From an uncultured Prevotellaceae bacterium (GTDB taxonomy: Bacteria; Bacteroidota; Bacteroidia; Bacteroidales; Bacteroidaceae), in NCBI GenBank assembly GCA_946415645.1, contig CAMKTJ010000029.1, positions 1 through 32,564 on the forward strand: a stretch of 32,564 bases of DNA. Reading direction: 5' to 3'. The stretch's first letter is position 1; each line of letters opens with the position of its first letter. The notes beneath the pieces were generated by a model. It searched no databases and was not told the origin of the DNA. It saw only the letters and a list, made by a program, of their open reading frames with translations. The position numbers and the translations under genes are program-made. This document shows, piece after piece, positions 16,801-24,405 of this stretch.

Positions 16801-18483
16801 TCAATAGGCCTGTTCATGTACACCTTTTACAGCTCTACCGCTAGGATCATTCATATTCTTGAAGGCGGCATCCCACTCCAGGGCAATGGCGGTAGAGCAG
16901 GCTACAGAGGCTTCGCTGGGCACGCTCTTGGCTGCTGAGTCGCTGGGGAAGTGCTCGGCAAAGATGCTGCGGTAGTAGTACTCCTCCTTGTTCTTGGGCG
17001 GATTGATGGGGAACCGCTCTGCTGCGTGCGCCATCTGCTCGTCGCTGACAGCCTCCGAGGTAATCTGCTTCAGGGTATCAATCCAACTGTAACCTACGCC
17101 ATCGCTGAACTGCTCCTTCTGTCGCCATGCCACTGCCTCGGGCAGCATATCGGCAAAGGCCTCGCGCACAATCTTCTTCTCCATCGTTGTGCCCGGGCAC
17201 ATCTTGGCCTCTGGGTTGGTGCGCATGGCGATGTCCAGGAACTCCTTGTCGAGGAACGGCACGCGGCCCTCCACACCCCAGGCACTCAGGCTCTTGTTGG
17301 CGCGCAGGCAGTCGTAGAGGTACAACTTGCTGAGTTTGCGCACCGTCTCCTCATGGAAGTCCTTGGCAGATGGTGCCTTGTGGAAGTACAGGTAGCCGCC
17401 GAAAATCTCGTCGGCACCCTCGCCGCTGAGCACCATCTTGATACCCATCGACTTGATGACGCGAGCCAGCAGATACATAGGCGTAGAGGCACGGACGGTG
17501 GTAACATCGTAGGTCTCTATATAGTAAATCACATCGCGGATGGCATCCAAGCCCTCCTGAATGGTATAGTTGATTTCGTGGTGTACGGTACCGATGTGGT
17601 CGGCCACCATCTTGGCCTTTGCCAAATCAGGGGCTCCCTTCAATCCTACGGCAAAGCTATGCAGACGCGGCCAGTAGGCACGTGTCTGGGAATTGTCCTC
17701 TATACGGTGCTCGCTGAACTTCTCGGCAATGGCAGAGATGACGCTGGAATCCAAACCGCCAGAGAGCAGTACGCCATAGGGCACATCACTCATCAGCTGA
17801 CGCTTCACAGCAGCCGCCAGCCCGTCATGGATAGCGTCAACGCTGGCCGTATTGTTCTTCACAGCATCATATTCCATCCAGTCACGCTTGTAATAGCGTT
17901 CCATTTTGAATTTTGAATCTTTGAATTTTGAACTGCCGTAGGCATAGTGTCCGGGCAGGAAGGGTTCGTACTGTTCGCAGAAGCCTTCCAAGGCTTTCAG
18001 CTCGCTGGCAACGTACACGGTGCCGTCGCTGTCATAACCTATATAGAGTGGTATAACGCCAATGGGGTCGCGGGCTATCAGGAATGCATCCTTCTCCTCG
18101 TCGTAGAGGGCAAAGGCAAAGATGCCGGAGAGGTCCTCCAGAAAGTTGATGCCTTTCTCGCGATAGAGGGCCAGAATCACCTCGCAGTCGCTGCCTGTCT
18201 GAAAGTTATACTGACCGGCATAGAGGCGGCGGATTTCCTGATGATTGTAAATCTCACCGTTCACGGCCAGGACTTGCTTCTTGTCGGGGCTGTAGAGAGG
18301 TTGGCCGCCACTTTCGGGGTCAACGATAGAGAGTCGTTCGTGTGCCAGGATGGCAGAGCCGCCACAGTAGATTCCACTCCAGTCAGGTCCGCGGTGACGG
18401 ATTTTCTGACTCATACGCAACGCCTTTTGTCGCAGCTCCTGAGATTGCTGCTTGATATTAAATATGGCTACAATTCCACACAT
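16801..18483 (-). CDS. asnB: Asparagine synthase B, glutamine-hydrolysing
   Basis: Makes asparagine from aspartate, ATP and glutamine. The 560-residue protein (E. coli AsnB 554) starts MCGIVAIFN with the catalytic N-terminal Cys2 of the class II glutaminase domain (about 1-185; RHRGPDWSG, VNGEIYNH, GSDCEVIL). The synthetase domain follows, with the ATP PP-loop SGGLDSS at 241-247 and GEGADEIFGGY. The boundary between domains holds an in-frame insertion SSKFKDSKFKM (about 184-194) encoded by a heptamer array. It falls in the inter-domain linker, so activity is probably kept. It stands alone with a promoter at 18555 and a terminator at 16712. Antisense frames here are shadows. Confidence 0.96.
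   Translation of the reverse strand: MCGIVAIFNIKQQSQELRQKALRMSQKIRHRGPDWSGIYCGGSAILAHERLSIVDPESGGQPLYSPDKKQVLAVNGEIYNHQEIRRLYAGQYNFQTGSDCEVILALYREKGINFLEDLSGIFAFALYDEEKDAFLIARDPIGVIPLYIGYDSDGTVYVASELKALEGFCEQYEPFLPGHYAYGSSKFKDSKFKMERYYKRDWMEYDAVKNNTASVDAIHDGLAAAVKRQLMSDVPYGVLLSGGLDSSVISAIAEKFSEHRIEDNSQTRAYWPRLHSFAVGLKGAPDLAKAKMVADHIGTVHHEINYTIQEGLDAIRDVIYYIETYDVTTVRASTPMYLLARVIKSMGIKMVLSGEGADEIFGGYLYFHKAPSAKDFHEETVRKLSKLYLYDCLRANKSLSAWGVEGRVPFLDKEFLDIAMRTNPEAKMCPGTTMEKKIVREAFADMLPEAVAWRQKEQFSDGVGYSWIDTLKQITSEAVSDEQMAHAAERFPINPPKNKEEYYYRSIFAEHFPSDSAAKSVPSEASVACSTAIALEWDAAFKNMNDPSGRAVKGVHEQAY
17904..17932. repeat. Heptamer array C inside asnB
   Basis: TTTTGAA, TTTTGAA, TCTTTGAA, TTTTGAA (7, 7, 8, 7 bp), in frame at the junction of the glutaminase and synthetase domains. 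Confidence 0.8.
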
Positions 18484-18488
18484 ATTGG

Positions 18489-18542
18489 TACGGTTTTAAT
18501 ACAGATTTGATACAGTTTGGGTACTATTTGGTACGGTTTTAA
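18489..18542. repeat. Five 11-bp direct repeats in the asnB leader
   Basis: TACGGTTTTAA, TACAGATTTGA, TACAGTTTGGG, TACTATTTGG, TACGGTTTTAA: units of 11, 11, 11, 10 and 11 bp, each starting TAC. They lie between the predicted asnB transcript start (about 18548) and its ATG (18483), one unit per helical turn. Confidence 0.75.
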
Positions 18543-18554
18543 ATAATTTTCGTG

Positions 18555-18586
18555 CAAAAGTAATACATTTTGCAATTACAACCAAG
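18555..18586 (-). promoter_or_regulatory. Promoter of asnB
   Basis: Minus-strand -7 box TACTTTTG (18555-18562) with a near -33 (CTTG, 18583-18586) 20 bp upstream. Predicted leader about 65 nt, filled by the 11-bp repeats. Confidence 0.6.
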
Positions 18587-18690
18587 ACTTTGCAATACAT
18601 TTTTACATATATTTGGCAATATTTACTAACATATAGCAATTATTACAACAATATCCCGTATCATAATGACAGAAAAAGAAAGCCCTGGGC

Positions 18691-18793
18691 TTTTTCTAGA
18701 AAAGAGCCGCCGGTACCCATCATCATCGGATATCGGCGGCTCATCATAGGGGGAGAGAGTAAAACCTTTTTAATCAGACCTTTTTAATCAGAC
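18691..18793 (+). repeat. Left copy of the 103-bp inverted repeat
   Basis: Matches the reverse complement of 32364-32466 with only three mismatches by eye. It contains a GC-rich hairpin (GAGCCGCCG / CGGCGGCTC arms) that can terminate the minus-strand operon, and two 14-bp units TTTTTAATCAGACC (18767-18793), the last of which encodes the stop of the P5-like gene. Confidence 0.9.
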
Positions 18794-19210
18794 ATCATTT
18801 CTGCAAAGTTCCCATCCTCGTAGCATGGTGAACCAGTCGATAGACGTAGTTCCATTTTCCTGAATCGCCATTGCCATGCCTACCATCATCCAGCGGCTGG
18901 GCTTGTCAGATGGGATGCCCAACGACTCGTCGGGGTCTATGCCGGTCAGTCGAGCAACGTTGGCAATGTATGCCGCCGTGTTGTTCTCGTTGGCTGGTGC
19001 CCACCTCGAAACGATGCCTCGGATGGTATAGAGGCGGTACTTGTGATAATAGGTACGCGTGAGCAGATAGAAGGCTGCTCTCCAGCCGTACTCCATACTT
19101 TTGAACTGTACAAAGGCGCGGTCTGTCTGCACCTCTGCCATACCCTTCCACTGGTCCTTGCTTCGTCTGATATTCAGCGGATTGTTGTTTCTAATACCTC
19201 TTGGTTCCAT
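18788..19210 (-). CDS. P5-like lytic/structural protein (phage-type muralytic candidate)
   Basis: The 140-residue protein starts MEPRGIRNNNPLNIRRSKDQ. The RGIRNNNPLNIR signature is typical of proteins annotated 'structural protein P5' and of virion-associated muralytic domains in Bacteroidales prophages and mobile cassettes. EYGWRAAFYLLTRTYYHKY and a short helical C-terminal part complete it. Such proteins usually lie next to an HU-like protein and a smalltalk micro-protein; here those two are at the far end of the region. The ATG directly abuts heptamer array C (19211), and the stop lies in a 14-bp repeat unit. There is no signal peptide. Lytic activity is inferred from the family name only. 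Confidence 0.7.
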   Translation of the reverse strand: MEPRGIRNNNPLNIRRSKDQWKGMAEVQTDRAFVQFKSMEYGWRAAFYLLTRTYYHKYRLYTIRGIVSRWAPANENNTAAYIANVARLTGIDPDESLGIPSDKPSRWMMVGMAMAIQENGTTSIDWFTMLRGWELCRNDV

Positions 19211-19281
19211 TTTGAATTTTGATTTTTGAATTTTGATTTTTGAATTAAGCTACTAAGCCATTAAGCTAATAAGCCACTAGG
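19211..19281. repeat. Heptamer array C abutting octamer array G
   Basis: Array C (19211-19245): TTTGAAT, TTTGATT, TTTGAAT, TTTGATT, TTTGAAT, exactly five heptamers, next to the P5-like ATG. Array G (19246-19281): TAAGCTAC, TAAGCCAT, TAAGCTAA, TAAGCCAC, TAGG, an 8-bp period, overlapping the last codons of the next gene. Confidence 0.85.
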
Positions 19282-19695
19282 CTTTTTATTAATGTTTATC
19301 GCTGTACTGTTCGGGAACGCTATGCTGTAGGCCTTGTCTAAGGCTTTCAGGTTTACGTGGTAGCGACTGATGCCCAACTTTACTGATACAATGGCTCTTA
19401 GCAATTCTCTGTGCTTGCGTGGGTAGAGCGATGGCAGCGGTAGTTCATCCCAACCTGCCTGCGGTTCATCATCGACCGTTGCCCTATGGCACACTTCCCA
19501 GATAAAGTCGTCGGTAGCACGAAGCCCGAACCATGCCTTTAGTATGTTCCTGATGCAGAAACGTTTGTACTGACCTCCGAGGAGGCGCCTTGTGCGCTCC
19601 AGCCGTAGCCAGAGCTGCACAAAGCATTCTTGAGAATTTTGGATTTCCATATCAAAATCGATTTTGACCAAAATGACCTTGACCATAATGACCAC
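19261..19695 (-). CDS. Unknown protein of the DUF3987 operon
   Basis: No family recognised. The longest reading starts with GTG at 19695, which shares a base with the stop of the upstream gene (TAGTG). It gives 144 residues beginning MVIMVKVILVKIDFD, but those first 15 residues are encoded by the TGACC array at 19665-19693. ATG at 19650 (MEIQNSQECFVQLWLRLERT, 129 residues) is therefore a serious alternative. The body is basic and mostly helical (LERTRRLLGGQYKRF, SLYPRKHRELLRAIVS), which fits a nucleic-acid or DNA-associated role, but that is a guess. The C-terminus (PSGLLA) comes from repeat array G. Confidence 0.6.
   Translation of the reverse strand: MVIMVKVILVKIDFDMEIQNSQECFVQLWLRLERTRRLLGGQYKRFCIRNILKAWFGLRATDDFIWEVCHRATVDDEPQAGWDELPLPSLYPRKHRELLRAIVSVKLGISRYHVNLKALDKAYSIAFPNSTAININKKPSGLLA
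19665..19693 (+). repeat. TGACC array with 9-6-9 spacing (copy 1)
   Basis: TGACC at 19665, 19674, 19680 and 19689. Together with the preceding AAATCGATTT it is a near copy of 31258-31298, in the same orientation. It lies across the end of the DUF3987 gene and the start of the next. Confidence 0.85.
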
Positions 19696-22118
19696 TATAC
19701 ATTCAGTTTACGATATCGTCCATCCTCCGTCTGCGTCACAAGGCCTTGTTTGCGCCAGTTTTTCAGCATCTGTCGCACGGTGTTGTGGTTCACACTTGCA
19801 CCCTTGACGGCTACCGAGTGCTGCATGGCCTGCTCGAAGGTGAACTGCGCATCCAGTCGCTCATAGATAGAGTCGTTCTTGCCGCGTTTCAGACGCTCTC
19901 CACCCTGATTTCCAGCATAGTCACGACTACGGAAAGCGTTCTCTATGCGGTCGCGGAAGAAGTGCAGGGCGTTCTCCAGCAGCGAGTCGGCAATCACATC
20001 GTAAAGGGCTAACATCTGGGGTGTCTGAGTCTTCAGGAGCAGTTCCTTCCACTGGTTAGGATTCTGCTTCAACTGTGCCTCGGCACCGTTCATGCCATGC
20101 TTCTGGATAAGGCCCTCGCACACACGGCAGAGCATCAGGCAGCAGGTCATTCGCTGAGCCGTCACACAGACACGGATACGTTGGCGGGCACGCACCTTAT
20201 CATCGTTCTTCATTGTCTCTATGCGGATGCGCTCCAACCACTCACGACCCTTCTGCTCCAACTTCGGCAGCACCACCTCGCCCTGCATCAGTGGCAACAG
20301 ATGGGCAATCTGCTGAATGCGCTCCGCCTGACGTGTGGTCAGCACTTTGGGCTTGTCCTCCAGGGGTGCAAAGGTATTGTCGGGTGTGCGTGCCACAGCG
20401 ATACGACTTTGGAATCCGTCAGTATAGTTGCTCACCACGCGGTAGAGAGCATCAGGCGTACCGCACATGCAGACGTTCCACAGCAGATGCTCTATATGTA
20501 CGTTCACAGCATCGGCCGAACGTGCCTCGCGGTCGTACTTGCTGCCGTCATAGCTCTGGCGAAGCATCACGGAAAAGTCGCTCATGGCCGACCTCCATTT
20601 CTGTGCTACCGTATCGGCTTCTGGAGTGAACGAGAAAGCGTGCTTACCTTCTGTATTGGCCAGTCGTTCTGCCAGATTAGCAACCGTATTGTTCAGCGTC
20701 AGGCATCGCACCGGCAGCTTAGGCTCCTCTGGTTGCTCTTTCTTGTTCTTCGCCGCCCGTTTCTTGGCACGCCACTCATCCTCCTGCATCTGGTACATCT
20801 TGTCCAGCGCCTGCACCTCGCCCATCCAGGCATCCACCACAGGGTCTATGTCGCCCTTACCGCTGGCAAAGTCGCCGGCGATGTAGCTGATAAGGTTCAG
20901 CCCCTTCTTACGCCCATGCACATCCAGTACCACACCTGTAGCCAACGCACCTATGCAGGGGCAGATAGCGGTCACTACCGGCATAGCCAGATGAGGGCCA
21001 ACGGCATCAATGCTGTCCTTAACGCCTTGGGGGAGGCGTTTCCATTGAACATTGAACATTGAGCATTGAACATTATCTGAATCATCAGCAGCAAATTCTT
21101 CATTCTTCACTCTTAATTCTTCATTATCTATGATGCTCTGGATGACTTTGCTGATGCCCTTGGGCTCTTCCTTGCAGGCACTGTCCACGATGCTTTTCAG
21201 CTCAGTCTCCGAGAGGCCGTAGCGGGGCATCACCTGCATCAGCACCTCTTTCTTATTATCACAGATAGCACGCAGGTTTACCGCCAGTTTGTGCAGCTTC
21301 ACATTCCTCTCACCCTCGGCAGGCTCACCTCCCGTAAGGCGCCAGTAGGCGGAGATAATCTCGCTGTATTTTATGCCGCGGAATGAGAGTTCAGAGTTGA
21401 GAGTGTAGGGTTTAGAGTCTGGTAAATTTGATTCTTCACTCTTCACCCTTAATTCTTCACTTCCATAATACGCCCCATCCTCCGTGCGTCCATCTATGCT
21501 CAGACCTCTGTCAGTATAAGCCTTTCTACGCCGAGCCACCTCCTCTTCAGAGAGCTGCTCATACCATCCGTCAGCACGGTAAATCTCGAAATCAGCTGGC
21601 GAGACGTAGATAAACCTCTCAGGGGTAAAGCAGGATGTATCACATTCTACGCCAAGCGCTTTGCAATAGGCACGCTGAGCCTCGGGGACGGTCATACCCA
21701 GGGGCAAGCGGATGTCGATGTGCAACTTATGGCGAATGCTGTAATCCTTGTGCAGCATCAGGCCCTGCCAATCACCACCAATCTCTGCGTCCAGTTTCTC
21801 CGACATCATGTTGGCCTGCTCCACCTTCTCAGGGTCGTCAATGTCTATACACGTCTGCCAGGTGAACGACTCGGGGTCTATGTGCTCGCGGTCGCGATAG
21901 TTGTCACGGAAGCGGCTGTAGTGCGGACAGCGAAACGGCAGATAACCCTTCAGCCGGCGCTGCTCCTCTGCATCCTGCGAGGCGTTAATACGTTGTTCCA
22001 ACTGCTTCAGGCGTGGTGACTCGGTCAACTTATCGTAGTCGTGGAGCGGGCATTCCTGTATGAATGCCCTTGTCTGCTCCTTGTTCTGTCGGGGGTTGAT
22101 TGCTATCAGTCTTTCCAT
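19695..22118 (-). CDS. VirE-N/BT4734-like and DUF3987 primase/helicase-like protein
   Basis: The 807-residue protein joins two parts typical of Bacteroidales mobile elements. The N-terminal part (about 1-220) matches BT4734/VirE-N-like proteins (QTCIDIDDPEKVEQ, LHIDIRLPLGMTVPEAQRAY, ERFIYVSPADFEIYRADGWY), related to primase catalytic folds. The C-terminal part (about 370-800) is DUF3987-like, with the Walker-A-like GDFASGKG and a helical end with a winged-helix-like tail (QHSVAVKGASVNHNTVRQML). The likely role is replication of a mobile element. Two in-frame pairs of repeat arrays make low-complexity insertions at about 221-245 (EELRVKSEESNL, PYTLNSELSF) and 332-358 (NEELRVKNEEF, NVQCSMFNVQW). 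The gene overlaps the preceding one by 13 bp. Confidence 0.8.
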   Translation of the reverse strand: MERLIAINPRQNKEQTRAFIQECPLHDYDKLTESPRLKQLEQRINASQDAEEQRRLKGYLPFRCPHYSRFRDNYRDREHIDPESFTWQTCIDIDDPEKVEQANMMSEKLDAEIGGDWQGLMLHKDYSIRHKLHIDIRLPLGMTVPEAQRAYCKALGVECDTSCFTPERFIYVSPADFEIYRADGWYEQLSEEEVARRRKAYTDRGLSIDGRTEDGAYYGSEELRVKSEESNLPDSKPYTLNSELSFRGIKYSEIISAYWRLTGGEPAEGERNVKLHKLAVNLRAICDNKKEVLMQVMPRYGLSETELKSIVDSACKEEPKGISKVIQSIIDNEELRVKNEEFAADDSDNVQCSMFNVQWKRLPQGVKDSIDAVGPHLAMPVVTAICPCIGALATGVVLDVHGRKKGLNLISYIAGDFASGKGDIDPVVDAWMGEVQALDKMYQMQEDEWRAKKRAAKNKKEQPEEPKLPVRCLTLNNTVANLAERLANTEGKHAFSFTPEADTVAQKWRSAMSDFSVMLRQSYDGSKYDREARSADAVNVHIEHLLWNVCMCGTPDALYRVVSNYTDGFQSRIAVARTPDNTFAPLEDKPKVLTTRQAERIQQIAHLLPLMQGEVVLPKLEQKGREWLERIRIETMKNDDKVRARQRIRVCVTAQRMTCCLMLCRVCEGLIQKHGMNGAEAQLKQNPNQWKELLLKTQTPQMLALYDVIADSLLENALHFFRDRIENAFRSRDYAGNQGGERLKRGKNDSIYERLDAQFTFEQAMQHSVAVKGASVNHNTVRQMLKNWRKQGLVTQTEDGRYRKLNV
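21043..21125. repeat. Heptamer arrays B and A inside the DUF3987 gene
   Basis: Array B (21043-21074): CATTGAA, CATTGAA, CATTGAG, CATTGAA, CATT. Array A (21095-21125): ATTCTTC, ATTCTTC, ACTCTTA, ATTCTTC, ATT. Both keep a 7-bp period and are in frame with the gene. Confidence 0.88.
21385..21458. repeat. Heptamer arrays F and A inside the DUF3987 gene
   Basis: Array F (21385-21419): GAGAGTT, CAGAGTT, GAGAGTG, TAGGGTT, TAGAGTC. Array A (21431-21458): ATTCTTC, ACTCTTC, ACCCTTA, ATTCTTC. Both keep a 7-bp period and are in frame. Confidence 0.85.
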
Positions 22119-22621
22119 AATGTTTCCTCCTTGCGTGTTTTAAGGTATGACATCACCTCGTCGGCCTCCTCTTCATAAAGCGACTTCATCAGCGTCAGCC
22201 CCAGGTTCTTCGGGAACTTGAACGTCACGTACAGGTACTCCATGTCTAGTCTGCGAACCTTGCTTGGGCGGTCGGTGCGATAGATGGGACGTGTCATCTC
22301 TACACAGCCGTGGCGCGTCTCATACAGCAGCACACGCTTTGGTCCCGTGTTTGTGCGGTAAGCCTTGTAGTGGCTTGTGCCGTCCTCCTCAATAGCCATG
22401 CGGCCTCTTGTCTGGCGCACACCACCGTTAGTTACCTGTTCGTTCACCCATCCGCAAGGATAAATGTTCACATCACCGTTTACGTGGAACTTTGTCTGAG
22501 TGTCCATACTCACTTCGCCAGCTAGAATCTGCTGGACTTTACAATTTTTCTGCTTCATTGTTGGTTGAAGGTTGCGAGAGAAGTTTTCGAGAAAGGCGCC
22601 TACATCATTGTTGATGCTCAA
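22106..22621 (-). CDS. Unknown protein upstream of the DUF3987 gene
   Basis: No family recognised. The 171-residue reading starts at a TTG (22621). The first ATG, at 22558 (MKQKNCKVQQILAGEVSMD, 150 residues), is a good alternative because the sequence before it resembles that before the ATG at 23544 in another gene of this region. The protein is a mixed alpha/beta sequence (FHVNGDVNIYPCGWVNEQV, RVLLYETRHGCVEMTRPIY, EYLYVTFKFPKNLG). It overlaps the DUF3987 gene by 13 bp, so translational coupling and a shared role in element replication are likely. No signal peptide. Confidence 0.65.
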   Translation of the reverse strand: MSINNDVGAFLENFSRNLQPTMKQKNCKVQQILAGEVSMDTQTKFHVNGDVNIYPCGWVNEQVTNGGVRQTRGRMAIEEDGTSHYKAYRTNTGPKRVLLYETRHGCVEMTRPIYRTDRPSKVRRLDMEYLYVTFKFPKNLGLTLMKSLYEEEADEVMSYLKTRKEETLWKD

Positions 22622-22653
22622 TTGATTCCCTCGACTTCAACCCAGATTAGAAA

Positions 22654-22938
22654 TTATTTGTTTAGTTTCACGATGTCAGTTGCTAAGATTTCCTGATACG
22701 TCTGCCCCTGAAAATCGTGCGTAGAGAAACGAAGGGTTGCTATAACAACGTCACCCTCGTAGAACCTGCACCCCGCTAAGTTGCCCAGCATCGTGCACAC
22801 AAACTCGTTTTCAAACTTCGAGCCGCCCAGTTCTTTCAGCACGATGTTGCACTTGCTGATCTGTCCCGACTCCTGTTTTGAACTCTGTACGCTGAAGGCC
22901 TCGCCCTGGCGTACTACCTTTAATATTCTTGTTTCCAT
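22654..22938 (-). CDS. Small OB-fold-like protein, possible single-strand DNA binder
   Basis: The 94-residue protein METRILKVVRQGEAFSVQSS is rich in beta-strand pattern (CNIVLKELG, EFVCTMLGN, DVVIATLRFS) and ends QTYQEILATDIVKLNK. That resembles the final strand of single-strand DNA-binding OB folds (the G..Y.EI.A..I pattern) and DUF3127-type proteins. It heads the DUF3987 operon, where a single-strand binding protein would make sense. The family match is by eye and tentative. Confidence 0.6.
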   Translation of the reverse strand: METRILKVVRQGEAFSVQSSKQESGQISKCNIVLKELGGSKFENEFVCTMLGNLAGCRFYEGDVVIATLRFSTHDFQGQTYQEILATDIVKLNK

Positions 22939-23011
22939 AACTAAAATATTTGCTCCCGCCTATCAAGGATGGCCCGCTCACGAAATCAGCTGCTCATCTC
23001 GGAAGACATTG

Positions 23012-23019
23012 CAAAGGTA
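23012..23019 (-). promoter_or_regulatory. -7 box of the OB-fold/DUF3987 operon
   Basis: TACCTTTG on the minus strand, exact TAnnTTTG; predicted start near 23005, 67 nt before the ATG at 22938. No clear -33. Confidence 0.55.
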
Positions 23020-23085
23020 TGTGTAATGTCAATGTCTTATATTTAACGACTTTGAGATAGTATATTTCACCACATAATCGTATAT

Positions 23086-23631
23086 TTAGACACTGATAGA
23101 AAGTCGTTTCAGCAGCTTTTTAGCGATTATCATCTGCCTTGCAAATACGCGGTCGCCAATGGGTACTCTATACTCTTTCCACTCCTGAAAGTTCTTCCTC
23201 AGAATGCTGTTTTGTGCCAGCGGTTTCTGAATCGACTGATAGGTGCACTTGTGGCACATACGTACATTTTTTAATAGTCTGTTCATACGCTTCGAGAATT
23301 TTGCAATGTCACTATCCCAACCGCAGAAGTCCACCAAAACCCTGTACACAGCCGTCCATTGCGTGCATACCCCAAAGCTACCAACAACCTCGATGACAGC
23401 CGTTGCCACCTCATCGTCGCTCTTCTGCACCTTCTGGCAACTATAGATCACAGTCTCTATAGCGCTGACCATCTTATTTGCCAGCATTGCCTCAGCCATC
23501 ATGATTTGTTCCTTCGTGTCACCTTTCTCTAAAAGAATTTTCATTTTCGTTGAGTTCGCGAGAGAAGATGAAGGTCTGAAATTGGTACCACGTTTAACTT
23601 GCAAGACTTTCTTCTCGTTCACTTCGCTCAA
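23086..23631 (-). CDS. Unknown helical protein
   Basis: No family recognised. The 181-residue reading starts at TTG 23631 with an AAGGAG seven bases upstream. ATG 23544 (MKILLEKGDTKEQIMMAEAM, 152 residues) is the alternative, and its leader resembles that of the gene at 22106. The sequence is mainly alpha-helical and basic towards the C-terminus (KFSKRMNRLLKNVRMCHKC, RQMIIAKKLLKRLSISV), with a Cys pair in RMCHKC. No signal peptide. Its own -7 box at 23713 suggests separate control. Confidence 0.6.
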   Translation of the reverse strand: MSEVNEKKVLQVKRGTNFRPSSSLANSTKMKILLEKGDTKEQIMMAEAMLANKMVSAIETVIYSCQKVQKSDDEVATAVIEVVGSFGVCTQWTAVYRVLVDFCGWDSDIAKFSKRMNRLLKNVRMCHKCTYQSIQKPLAQNSILRKNFQEWKEYRVPIGDRVFARQMIIAKKLLKRLSISV

Positions 23632-23712
23632 CCGGTCGCTCCTTATCGACCATTAAAGTTGTTACTATATATAGCGGATTTCCCACGTCTGGGTTTACCG
23701 CTTTTGTCTCGG

Positions 23713-23720
23713 CAAAGGTA
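23713..23720 (-). promoter_or_regulatory. -7 box of the unknown gene at 23086
   Basis: TACCTTTG on the minus strand; predicted start near 23706, about 75 nt before the TTG start. The -33 position is degenerate. Confidence 0.55.
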
Positions 23721-23932
23721 GGTCTGTTTCTTCGTGTTGTCATTTTATATTTTACCACTTGCGATTCATCCACCTTTCCTCCACATCATTCGTCTGTTTT
23801 TTTCATTTATGAATAGCTGCTTTGTTGTAGACAGGGGTTGATGAATTGTGTTAAAAAATATCAAAACGCCTAAGCAACAAAAACACAAATGAATTACACT
23901 TCCAAATGTGGGGACAAAGGTACGGCAAGGGC

Positions 23933-23973
23933 AAAAAAAATACCTGCTACGTAGTAGGTACGCGTAGCAGGTA
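23933..23973 (-). terminator. Rho-independent terminator after the gene at 23998
   Basis: Arms TACCTGCTACG (23941-23951) and CGTAGCAGGTA (23963-23973), perfect 11-bp stem, followed on the minus strand by eight T (23933-23940). Confidence 0.9.
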
Positions 23974-23997
23974 CGGATTTATGTATGTTGCTGAAAA

Positions 23998-24405
23998 TCA
24001 GCTCAGAATATTTTTCAGATTTTCTTGGAATAATAGTGATTTCTTTTGGTCAAGTGCTTTGTTCAGGTGACTGCGCAGGGTTTCGGGCTTCTCGTTCCAT
24101 AGCTTGCCAAAGACCTTCCATACATCATTTATATTAAGGCGCCCGCAAATCTCTTTGGCCAATAAGCCTCGCTCAGAGCCGCTCAGCTCCTTTGGCTGCC
24201 AATCGTCTGTCAGCAATCCTGCATCCACTAGGTTCTCCATCAGTTCCTCTGCCTCAGGGGTCTTCAGCTTCTCGGGGACATCATCTTTGCTCAGATGCAT
24301 ATCTGCGCTTTCCGCATCAGTCTTATGGTCACAGTAGTAGTTGGTGACGTTCTTCACGCCACCTGCCTCTATGACATCGCCAATGACCTTACCTATCTTA
24401 ATCAT
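23998..24405 (-). CDS. Unknown protein sharing a GDVI-GGVKNV motif with its neighbour
   Basis: No family recognised. The 135-residue protein begins MIKIGKVIGDVIEAGGVKNV. The GDVIxxGGVKNV segment repeats the C-terminus of the upstream gene product (GDVIAEGGVKNVKN). A polar region (CDHKTDAESADMHLSK) and a helical domain follow (EAEELMENLVDAGLLTDDW, then RGLLAKEICGRLNIND, ending NLKNILS), resembling the small helical domains of Bacteroidales element proteins. It overlaps the upstream gene by 8 bp and is followed by a strong terminator, so the two form one operon. Confidence 0.7.
   Translation of the reverse strand: MIKIGKVIGDVIEAGGVKNVTNYYCDHKTDAESADMHLSKDDVPEKLKTPEAEELMENLVDAGLLTDDWQPKELSGSERGLLAKEICGRLNINDVWKVFGKLWNEKPETLRSHLNKALDQKKSLLFQENLKNILS

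Larger units (their letters stand above)
23632..23997. other. Gene-free stretch with promoter and terminator only
   Basis: Apart from the -7 box (23713-23720), a second isolated TACCTTTG octamer on the minus strand (23915-23922, no -33) and the terminator at 23933-23973, I see no gene or repeat here. Confidence 0.6.

Noticed and set aside
16951..18510. Plus-strand frames over asnB
   Set aside because: Antisense shadows of a full-length asparagine synthetase.
23597..23653. 19-residue leader peptide reading frame starting at 23653
   Set aside because: No attenuator structure or amino-acid run; likely chance.
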